Shown piece by piece: positions 1-5,479 of a stretch of DNA of 5,479 nucleotides. Origin of the DNA: an uncultured Oscillospiraceae bacterium (GTDB lineage: Bacteria; Bacillota; Clostridia; Oscillospirales; Oscillospiraceae); contig CAAERF010000224.1 of NCBI GenBank assembly GCA_900758315.1, positions 1-5,479 of the forward strand, written 5' to 3'. Every line of letters begins with the position of its first letter. Position 1 is the first letter of the stretch. Position numbers and translations under genes: made by a program. The notes under the pieces are model-generated. The model made no database searches and was not told the origin of the DNA. It was given only the letters and a program-made list of their open reading frames with translations.

Positions 1-630
1 CTGATCCAGCTCATTACCGACAAAAATAACCTCAATGACATGGACACATGGATATTCTTCAAGTGGGCGTTCAAGTCCGCTGCCGCTGTCCTGATCGTAA
101 CAAACACATGGACGATTGTAATGGGCGTGTTCGATGCCGCCCAAAGCGTCGTTGCCAGCGCCTCCGGGCTGATTATCGGCGACACCAGCATCAATATTTC
201 AAGCGTCATGGTGGGTATCGAGGATCGGCTGATGGAGATGGAGCTGGGGCCGCTCTTCGGCCTATGGTTCCAGTCTCTGTTCGTTGGCATTACCATGTGG
301 GCGCTGACCATCTGCATTTTCATTATCACATTCGGAAGAATGATTGAAATATATCTCGTCACCTCTGTTGCCCCCATTCCGATGGCGACCATGATGGGCA
401 AGGAATGGGGCGGCATGGGACAGAACTACATCCGTTCTCTGCTGGCGCTGGGCTTCCAAGCGTTTTTGATTATCGTCTGCGTTGCCATTTACGCGGTTCT
501 GGTGCAGAACATCGCACTTGTGGATGACATCATCTACGCCATCTGGACTTGCATGGGCTACACGGTGCTGCTGTGCTTCTGCCTGTTCAAAACCAGCAGC
601 CTTGCCAAGTCCGTGTTCAATGCACATTAA
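1..630 (+). CDS. VirB6/TrbL-like conjugal transfer channel protein, C-terminal part (5' end outside window)
   Basis: This is a polytopic inner-membrane component of the mating channel, related to VirB6/TrbL and close to the CD1112 type of Tn1549-like elements. The frame is open from base 1 with no stop, so the Met at 40 is probably internal and the gene starts upstream. The visible 209 residues (counted from base 1) hold about four hydrophobic segments near 26-44, 90-112, 147-167 and 174-196. After the second comes the motif SVAPIPMAT (about 122-130), typical of TrbL/VirB6 proteins, followed by a Gly-rich loop (GKEWGGMG) and a conserved-looking YIRSLLALGFQ stretch. The C-terminus is short and polar, ending at TAA 628-630. 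The next gene follows after 13 nt. The family is clear; how much is missing at the N-terminus is not visible. Confidence 0.86.
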   Translation: MIQLITDKNNLNDMDTWIFFKWAFKSAAAVLIVTNTWTIVMGVFDAAQSVVASASGLIIGDTSINISSVMVGIEDRLMEMELGPLFGLWFQSLFVGITMWALTICIFIITFGRMIEIYLVTSVAPIPMATMMGKEWGGMGQNYIRSLLALGFQAFLIIVCVAIYAVLVQNIALVDDIIYAIWTCMGYTVLLCFCLFKTSSLAKSVFNAH

Positions 631-631
631 C

Positions 632-636
632 GGGGG
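632..636 (+). promoter_or_regulatory. Ribosome binding site for the XF1762-family gene
   Basis: A GGGGG run sits 7 nt before ATG 644, directly after the stop codon of the channel gene. It favours ATG 644 over the in-frame ATG at 620, which lies inside the preceding gene and has no purine-rich run at the right distance. Confidence 0.6.
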
Positions 637-643
637 TGATACC

Positions 644-1084
644 ATGCTGACACTCACGCCCGTCGCGCTTGCAACAGCGAACGCATTTGTCAATGCGCAT
701 CACCGGCACCATAAGGCAACTGCTGGGCATAAGTTTTCCATCGGCTGTGCCAAGGATGGAGAGCTTGTCGGTGTTGCAATCGTAGGCCGTCCTGTGAGCC
801 GGTATCTGGATGATGGCTGGACATTGGAGGTCAATCGCCTTTGCACCACCGGTGAGAAGAACGCTTGCAGCATCCTTTATGCCGCATCCGCGCGGGCGGC
901 AAAGGCAATGGGATACCGCAAGATCATCACCTATACGCTGGATAGCGAGAGCGGCAGCAGTCTCCGCGCCGCTGGTTGGAACTGCGCGGGCTTGGCAGGC
1001 GGCAAATGCTGGACAGGCAGCCGTAAGCCCGCCTCCGCTTTGTACCCGGCGCAGATGAAACTTCGATATGAAAAGCTCTTGTAA
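644..1084 (+). CDS. XF1762-family protein, GNAT-like, function unknown
   Basis: This encodes a soluble protein of 146 residues with no signal peptide or membrane segment. The N-terminus carries a His cluster, HHRHH (19-23), followed by GHKFSIG (28-34). Then come a GNAT-like central strand (ELVGVAIVGRPVSR, 40-53), a second strand with EVNRLCTTG (62-70), and KNACSILYAASARAAKAMGY (72-91), which sits where GNAT enzymes bind acyl-CoA although the classical Q/RxxGxG/A motif is not intact. It continues with KIITYTLDSESGSSLRAAGW (93-112), a typical GNAT C-terminal pattern. The layout matches the family that NCBI calls XF1762, found in phages and in Tn1549-like elements. Substrate and role are unknown; acetylation or another acyl transfer is inference from fold-like features. 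It lies between two membrane components of the secretion system with 13-nt gaps on both sides, so it is co-transcribed with them. The start at 644 is chosen for its ribosome binding site; the frame is open further upstream. Confidence 0.82.
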   Translation: MLTLTPVALATANAFVNAHHRHHKATAGHKFSIGCAKDGELVGVAIVGRPVSRYLDDGWTLEVNRLCTTGEKNACSILYAASARAAKAMGYRKIITYTLDSESGSSLRAAGWNCAGLAGGKCWTGSRKPASALYPAQMKLRYEKLL

Positions 1085-1091
1085 AGGGGGG
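1085..1091 (+). promoter_or_regulatory. Ribosome binding site for the PrgI-family gene
   Basis: AGGGGGG directly follows the stop codon (TAA 1082-1084) of the preceding gene and lies 6 nt before ATG 1098. This supports translational coupling and fixes the PrgI start at 1098 rather than at the in-frame ATG 1068 inside the upstream gene. Confidence 0.7.
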
Positions 1092-1097
1092 ATTTCT

Positions 1098-1529
1098 ATG
1101 GCCTATGTCAATGTCCCAAAGGACTTAACCAAAGTAAAGACCAAGGTGCTGTTCAATCTCACGAAACGGCAGCTCATTTGTTTCGGAAGCGGCGCGCTCA
1201 TCGGCGTACCGCTTTTCTTCTTGCTCAAGGGAAGCATCGGCACCAGCCCCGCCGCCATGGTGATGATGGTGGTGATGATCCCGGCCATGCTGTTCGCCAT
1301 GTATGAAAAGAACGGTCAGCCGCTGGAGGTCGTCATCCGCAACATCTACCGTGTGTGCTTCCAGCGGCCGAAGCAGCGTCCGTATAAGACCAACAATTTT
1401 TATGCCGTTCTGGAGCGGCAAAACCAGTTAGACCGGGAGGTGTATCAAATTGTCCGAAAAGAAAAAGCTGACCCGCGCCGAACGAAAACAGATCGAAGCC
1501 GCCATCGCAAGAGCGAACCGAACGGATAA
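1098..1529 (+). CDS. PrgI-family membrane protein (VirB3-like T4SS component)
   Basis: This small inner-membrane protein of 143 residues belongs to the PrgI family, which takes the VirB3 place beside VirB4 in Gram-positive conjugation systems. It begins MAYVNVPKDLTKVKTK, the usual PrgI opening, followed by FNLTKRQL and two membrane helices at about 24-43 and 51-69 separated by a short loop. The second helix is rich in Met and Val (PAAMVMMVVMIPAM). After it come MYEKNGQPLE and an amphipathic cytoplasmic region with RPYKTNNFY (94-102), also typical. From about residue 118 the gene overlaps the start of the ATPase gene by 80 nt, so the last 26 or so residues, basic and without hydrophobic positions, come from VirB4 coding sequence read in another frame. 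The tail is unlikely to be conserved for its own sake. The start is set by a strong G-rich ribosome binding site. Confidence 0.9.
   Translation: MAYVNVPKDLTKVKTKVLFNLTKRQLICFGSGALIGVPLFFLLKGSIGTSPAAMVMMVVMIPAMLFAMYEKNGQPLEVVIRNIYRVCFQRPKQRPYKTNNFYAVLERQNQLDREVYQIVRKEKADPRRTKTDRSRHRKSEPNG
1435..1440 (+). promoter_or_regulatory. Ribosome binding site that decides the TTG start of the VirB4 gene
   Basis: GGGAGG ends 9 nt before TTG 1450 and lies inside the PrgI gene. No comparable site precedes the first in-frame ATG (1570), so this purine run is the main reason to accept the TTG start and the long overlap. Confidence 0.75.
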
Positions 1530-3855
1530 GAAAGAAAAATCGGCGCAGGACAGCATCCCGTATCAGCGTATGTGGCCGGACGGCATTTGCCGTGTGACCG
1601 ACACGCGCTACACCAAAACGATCCAGTATCAGGACATCAACTACCAGCTCTCACAGAACGAGGACAAGACCGCCATCTTTGAGGCGTGGTGCGATTTCCT
1701 GAACTACTTTGACAGCTCCGTGCAATTCCAGCTTTCCTTTGTGAACCTCTCGGCTTCGCAGGAAACCTTTGCACGGAGCATTTCCATTCCGCCCTGCGGG
1801 GACGAGTTTGACGGCATCCGCGCCGAGTACGCCGGTATGCTGCAAAATCAGCTTGCCCGCGGCAACAACGGCCTCATTAAGACCAAGTATCTCACGTTCG
1901 GCGTTGAGGCCGACAACCTCCGCGCTGCCAAGCCCCGTTTGGAGCGCATCGAAACCGATCTTCTGAACAACTTCAAGCGGCTGGGCGTTGTGGCTGCGCC
2001 GCTGAACGGCTTTGAGCGCCTGCACGTCATGCACGACATTCTGCGGATGGACGAGCAGGAACCGTTCCGCTTTTCGTGGGACTGGCTGGCTCCCTCTGGG
2101 CTGTCCACTAAGGACTTTATCGCGCCCAGCTCCTTTGAGTTCAAGACCGGCAGGCAGTTTCGTATGGGCAAAAAGCTGGGCGCGGTCAGCTTCGTGCAGA
2201 TTTTGGCACCGGAGCTGAATGACCGGATGCTGGCGGACTTTCTGGATATGGAGAGCAGCGTCCTTGTCAATCTCCATGTGCAGTCTGTGGATCAGGTCAA
2301 CGCCATCAAGACCGTCAAGCGCAAGATCACCGATCTCGACAAGTCCAAAATCGAGGAACAGAAGAAAGCCGTCCGTGCAGGGTACGACATGGACATTATC
2401 CCGTCCGACCTTGCTACCTACGGCGCAGAGGCCAAGAAGCTGTTGCAGGATTTGCAGTCCCGCAATGAGCGAATGTTCCTGCTGACCTTCCTCATTCTCA
2501 ACACGGCGGACACACCCCGGCAGCTCGACAACAACATCTTCCAGACCTCCAGTATCGCGCAGAAGTATAACTGTGCGCTGACCCGGCTGGACTTTCAGCA
2601 GGAGGAAGGACTGATGAGCAGTCTCCCGCTGGGGCTGAATCAGATCGAGATTCAGCGGGGCTTGACCACCTCCAGCGTAGCGATCTTCGTCCCCTTCACC
2701 ACGCAGGAGCTGTTCCAGAACGGTTCGGAGGCGCTGTACTACGGCATCAACGCCCTTTCCAACAACCTCATCATGGTAGACCGGAAGCTGCTGAAAAATC
2801 CCAACGGCCTGATTTTAGGCACTCCCGGCAGCGGCAAGTCATTTTCGGCAAAACGCGAGATCACCAATGCGTTTCTTATCTGCCCCAAGGATGACATCAT
2901 CATCTGTGACCCGGAGGGCGAATATACACCGCTGGTGGAGCGTCTACACGGTCAGGTCATTAAGCTGTCGCCCACCGGCAAGGGCTACGACGGTTCGCCC
3001 TGCTATATCAATCCGATGGACTTGAATCTGGATTACAGCGACGATGATAACCCGCTGAGCCTGAAATCCGACTTCATTTTGTCGCTGTGCGAGCTGATCG
3101 TCGGCGGCAAGGACGGGCTTGCCCCTGTGGAAAAGACCATCATCGACCGCTGCGTGCGCATCGTCTACCGGGATTACCTCAACGACCCGAAGCCGGAGAA
3201 TATGCCGTTGCTGGAGGACTTGTATAACGCCCTCCGTGCGCAGGATGAAAAGGAAGCGCAGTACATTGCCACTGCATTGGAAATCTACGTCACCGGTTCT
3301 CTGAATGTGTTCAACCATCACACGAACGTGGATGTGAATAGCCGCATCGTCTGCTATGACATCAAGGAGCTGGGCAAGCAGCTCAAAAAAATCGGGATGC
3401 TGGTGGTGCAGGATCAGGTCTGGAACCGTGTGACCATCAACCGCGCCGCCCATAAAACGACCCGCTACTATCTTGACGAGTTCCATCTTCTTTTGAAGGA
3501 GGAACAGACGGCTTCGTACAGTGTCGAAATCTGGAAACGCTATCGCAAATGGGGCGGCATCCCCACCGGGATCACGCAAAATGTCAAAGACCTGTTATCC
3601 AGCCGCGAGGTTGAGAACATTTTTGAGAACAGCGATTTCATCTATATGCTCAATCAGGCCGCTGGTGACCGGCAGATTCTCGCAAAGCAGCTCAACATTT
3701 CGCCGCATCAGCTTTCTTATGTGACCCACTCCGGCGAGGGCGAGGGGCTGCTGTTCTACGGCAACACGATCCTGCCCTTCATTGACCACTTCCCGAAGGA
3801 CACCGAGCTGTACCGCGTCATGACCACCAAACCGCAAGAGGTGGCGTCGGCATGA
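1450..3855 (+). CDS. VirB4-like conjugation ATPase (TraE/TrbE family)
   Basis: This complete 801-residue protein is a VirB4-type ATPase, the cytoplasmic motor that drives channel assembly and substrate transfer in type IV secretion. The first 40 residues are highly charged (KKKLTRAERKQIEAAIARA). The conserved body starts at about MWPDGICRV (41-49) and forms the CagE/TrbE/VirB N-terminal domain. The C-terminal P-loop domain shows Walker A GTPGSGKS (457-464), DPEGEY (487-492), Walker B YYLDEFHLLL (673-682, acidic pair D676/E677) and the sensor-like GITQNV with Gln710. The end, SGEGEGLLFYGNTILPF, is typical of the family. Every expected ATPase motif is present, so it looks functional. The start is TTG 1450 with GGGAGG upstream; ATG 1570 would avoid the overlap with PrgI but would remove the charged N-terminus. 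The stop overlaps the next start (ATGA, 3852-3855), suggesting coupled translation with the peptidase. Confidence 0.95.
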   Translation: MSEKKKLTRAERKQIEAAIARANRTDKKEKSAQDSIPYQRMWPDGICRVTDTRYTKTIQYQDINYQLSQNEDKTAIFEAWCDFLNYFDSSVQFQLSFVNLSASQETFARSISIPPCGDEFDGIRAEYAGMLQNQLARGNNGLIKTKYLTFGVEADNLRAAKPRLERIETDLLNNFKRLGVVAAPLNGFERLHVMHDILRMDEQEPFRFSWDWLAPSGLSTKDFIAPSSFEFKTGRQFRMGKKLGAVSFVQILAPELNDRMLADFLDMESSVLVNLHVQSVDQVNAIKTVKRKITDLDKSKIEEQKKAVRAGYDMDIIPSDLATYGAEAKKLLQDLQSRNERMFLLTFLILNTADTPRQLDNNIFQTSSIAQKYNCALTRLDFQQEEGLMSSLPLGLNQIEIQRGLTTSSVAIFVPFTTQELFQNGSEALYYGINALSNNLIMVDRKLLKNPNGLILGTPGSGKSFSAKREITNAFLICPKDDIIICDPEGEYTPLVERLHGQVIKLSPTGKGYDGSPCYINPMDLNLDYSDDDNPLSLKSDFILSLCELIVGGKDGLAPVEKTIIDRCVRIVYRDYLNDPKPENMPLLEDLYNALRAQDEKEAQYIATALEIYVTGSLNVFNHHTNVDVNSRIVCYDIKELGKQLKKIGMLVVQDQVWNRVTINRAAHKTTRYYLDEFHLLLKEEQTASYSVEIWKRYRKWGGIPTGITQNVKDLLSSREVENIFENSDFIYMLNQAAGDRQILAKQLNISPHQLSYVTHSGEGEGLLFYGNTILPFIDHFPKDTELYRVMTTKPQEVASA
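3837..3841 (+). promoter_or_regulatory. Ribosome binding site for the NlpC/P60 peptidase gene
   Basis: AGAGG lies inside the last codons of the ATPase gene, 10 nt before ATG 3852. It is weaker than the other sites in the operon, which fits translation by ribosomes finishing the upstream gene at the ATGA overlap. Confidence 0.5.
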
Positions 3856-5479
3856 AAAGAGAACCGCGTTTGCAGTTTTCCGACGCCGATCTTGCCGAGC
3901 CGAAGCTGGAAAAGCCCATCAAGCGGGTGAAAAAAGCGGAGGCCAAGGCGGATAAGGCGCAGGCCAAAATCCCCAAGAAAACCGTGGTCAAAAAGGAACG
4001 CGGCTTTGATCCTGCCACCGGCAAGGTCAAAACGCAGCTCCGTTTTGAGGAAGTGGATAAGAAAAAGCCGCCCTCAAAGCTGACCCATGCCGTGCAGGAT
4101 GCCCCCGCCAACTTTGTTCTCTCTCAGGTTCACCGAGAGGTGCGGCAGAGCGAGGATGACAATGTAGGCGTAGAGGCCGCGCACAAGGTAGAGCAAGCCG
4201 TGGAGAGCGGCGGGCGGCTGGTGCAGTCTGCCCACCGCGCCCATCAGCTCAAGCCTTATCGTGCTGCCATCCGTGCAGAGAAAAAGCTGGAACGAGCCAA
4301 TCTTGACGCGCTCCAGAAGAAAGCAGAGATCGACAGCCCCACAAGCAATCCCGTTTCCAAATGGCAGCAGAAGCAGGCAATTAAGAAGCAGTATGCCGCT
4401 GCCAAGCACAATCAGGCGGCGCAGACTACGGCAAAGGCGGCAGAGAATACCGCCAAGGCCGCGAAAAAAGCCGCTGAAAAGGCTGAGAAAGCGGGCAAAT
4501 ATGTGTGGGAACACCGGCGCGGCTTTGCCATTGCCGCCGCAATTCTGCTGATGCTGGCATTTCTGCTCAACGGCCTGTCCTCCTGCTCGGTGATAATGGA
4601 TGGTGTCGGCTCCGGGATCGCGGCCAGTACCTATCCGTCGCAGGACGCCGATATGCTGGGCGCGGAAGCGCAGTATTGCGAAATGGAAGCAGAGCTTCAG
4701 CGCTACCTCGACACCTATGAAAGCACCCATGACTACGATGAGTACCACTTTGATCTGGACACCATCGAGCATGACCCCTATGTACTCATTTCCATAATTA
4801 CGGCGCTGCATCAAGGGGAATGGACGCTGGATGAGGTGCAGGGTACGCTCCAAATGCTCTTTGACCGCCAGTACATTTTGACCGAGGATGTGGTGGTGGA
4901 AACCCGCTACCGCACAGAAACCGACACATGGACGGACGCGGACGGCAACACCCATACGGACACCTATCAGGTGCCGTATGACTACTACATCTGCACTGTC
5001 ACGCTGGAAAACTTCAATCTCTCTCATGTTCCCGTTTACATTATGAGCGAAGAACAGCTCGGAATGTACGCCACCTATATGGCCACCCTCGGCAACCGTC
5101 CCGACCTGTTCCCCGGTTCAGGCTACATCGGCAAGTATGTGGAGGGCAGCTATACCGACTACGACATTCCCCCGGAGGCGCTGGACGATGAGGTATTCGC
5201 CGCCATTATCAAGGAAGCGGAAAAATATCTCGGCTACCCCTACGTTTGGGGCGGCAGCAGTCCCTCCACCTCATTTGACTGTTCGGGCTTCGTCAGTTGG
5301 GTCATCAATCATTCCGGTTGGGATGTGGGCAGGCTGGGAGCGCAAGGGCTATGCAATATCTGTACGCCCGTACCCTCTGCCAATGTCAAACCGGGCGATC
5401 TGGTGTTTTTCACCGGAACCTACGACACCCCCGGTGTCAGCCATGTGGGTATCTACGTCGGCAACAATATGATGATCCA
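3852..5479 (+). CDS. Membrane-anchored NlpC/P60 (C40) peptidoglycan peptidase, CD1108-like; 3' end outside window
   Basis: This protein takes the VirB1-like role: it cleaves peptidoglycan stem peptides so the mating channel can cross the wall. 542 residues are visible. Residues 1-222 are cytoplasmic, strongly basic and Lys/Ala/Glu-rich, with a likely helical or coiled stretch at 184-217 (pattern TAKAAENTAKAAKKAAEKAE). A single membrane helix (about 225-242) puts the remainder outside and ends in LSSC (242-245). An extracellular domain of unclear fold follows (about 250-440), with HDPYVLISIITALHQGEW and a Thr/Asp-rich loop near 354-371. The NlpC/P60 domain starts near 450 (IIKEAEKYLGYPYVWGG). 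The catalytic Cys477 lies in FDCSGF and His531 in SHVGIYVG; the third polar residue and the C-terminus would be beyond the edge. Unlike CwlT of ICEBs1, no lysozyme-like domain is evident before the peptidase. The gene begins in the ATGA overlap with the ATPase gene. Confidence 0.92.
   Translation, partial: MKREPRLQFSDADLAEPKLEKPIKRVKKAEAKADKAQAKIPKKTVVKKERGFDPATGKVKTQLRFEEVDKKKPPSKLTHAVQDAPANFVLSQVHREVRQSEDDNVGVEAAHKVEQAVESGGRLVQSAHRAHQLKPYRAAIRAEKKLERANLDALQKKAEIDSPTSNPVSKWQQKQAIKKQYAAAKHNQAAQTTAKAAENTAKAAKKAAEKAEKAGKYVWEHRRGFAIAAAILLMLAFLLNGLSSCSVIMDGVGSGIAASTYPSQDADMLGAEAQYCEMEAELQRYLDTYESTHDYDEYHFDLDTIEHDPYVLISIITALHQGEWTLDEVQGTLQMLFDRQYILTEDVVVETRYRTETDTWTDADGNTHTDTYQVPYDYYICTVTLENFNLSHVPVYIMSEEQLGMYATYMATLGNRPDLFPGSGYIGKYVEGSYTDYDIPPEALDDEVFAAIIKEAEKYLGYPYVWGGSSPSTSFDCSGFVSWVINHSGWDVGRLGAQGLCNICTPVPSANVKPGDLVFFTGTYDTPGVSHVGIYVGNNMMI

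Larger units (their letters stand above)
1..5479 (+). mobile_element. Internal fragment of a Tn1549/CTn4-like integrative and conjugative element (transfer module)
   Basis: The gene order VirB6/TrbL-like, XF1762-family, PrgI, VirB4, NlpC/P60 peptidase on one strand is what I know from the conjugation region of Tn1549-like elements of Clostridia, including C. difficile CTn4 (the CD1112 to CD1108 type genes). Every junction is either a 13-nt gap or an overlap, so the five genes look like one transcription unit. Neither end of the element is visible: there is no integrase, relaxase, coupling protein or attachment site in the window. The assignment rests on family recognition and synteny, not on a database search. 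Confidence 0.85.

Noticed and set aside
40..42. ATG 40 as the true start of the VirB6/TrbL-like gene
   Set aside because: The frame is open back to base 1, no ribosome binding site precedes ATG 40, and the family is longer than the 196 residues this start would give.
1651..2277. Antisense open frames opposite the VirB4 N-terminal domain (also 2944-3579)
   Set aside because: These are shadows of the VirB4 frame without domain features or start signals.
4121..4139. Imperfect palindrome CTCTC-A-GGT-TC-ACC-GAGAG
   Set aside because: It lies in the middle of the peptidase gene, its tight two-base loop makes a full stem unlikely, and there is no T-run after it, so it is not a terminator. Probably a chance match.
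4463..4476. A6-G run resembling the A AAA AAG slippery heptamer of programmed -1 frameshifting
   Set aside because: The reading frame splits the run as AAA AAA GCC, not A AAA AAG, and the zero frame continues into the expected membrane helix and NlpC/P60 domain. The A7 run at 3385-3391 in virB4 is out of phase for the same reason.
4926..4960. DADGN loop in the peptidase as a possible EF-hand calcium site
   Set aside because: The first coordinating Asp and the closing Glu at position 12 are missing, so it is better read as a polar turn.
4074..5027. Long antisense open frame (317 codons) opposite the NlpC/P60 gene
   Set aside because: It mirrors a well-supported coding frame with clear catalytic motifs, its translation has no recognisable domain and is rich in Arg/Gly/His, and no ribosome binding site or promoter supports it. 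GC-rich coding DNA commonly leaves such shadows.

Overview
The window is an internal piece of the type IV secretion (mating-pore) operon of an integrative and conjugative element of the Tn1549 / Clostridioides difficile CTn4 type. All five genes lie on the + strand, packed end to end or overlapping. The family assignments point to a Gram-positive host in the Clostridia. The moderately GC-rich sequence, judged by eye, would suit a gut Oscillospiraceae or Lachnospiraceae host. The element type is well supported; the species cannot be read from this sequence.

Layout: (1) 1-630, the C-terminal part of a polytopic VirB6/TrbL-like channel protein, cut by the left window edge. (2) 644-1084, a small soluble protein of the XF1762 family with GNAT-like features, not a known secretion component. 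(3) 1098-1529, a PrgI-family two-helix membrane protein (VirB3-like). (4) 1450-3855, a complete VirB4-like ATPase that starts at a TTG and overlaps the PrgI gene by 80 nt. (5) 3852 to the right edge, a membrane-anchored NlpC/P60 (C40) cell-wall peptidase, overlapping the ATPase gene by 4 nt (ATGA) and truncated near its C-terminus.

How they work together: VirB6/TrbL and PrgI form part of the inner membrane channel. VirB4 sits on its cytoplasmic face and powers assembly and substrate transfer. The NlpC/P60 protein opens the peptidoglycan so the channel can cross the wall. The acetyltransferase-like protein has no established job here; its fixed place in the operon makes it the most interesting gene of the window.

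No gap exceeds 13 nt, and I see no internal promoter, terminator, tRNA, CRISPR array, insertion sequence or attachment site. Transcription therefore very probably enters from upstream and continues past the window. This is mostly a recognisable conjugation module rather than a wholly new system; the open questions are the accessory XF1762 gene, the long prgI/virB4 overlap and the unusual build of the peptidase.
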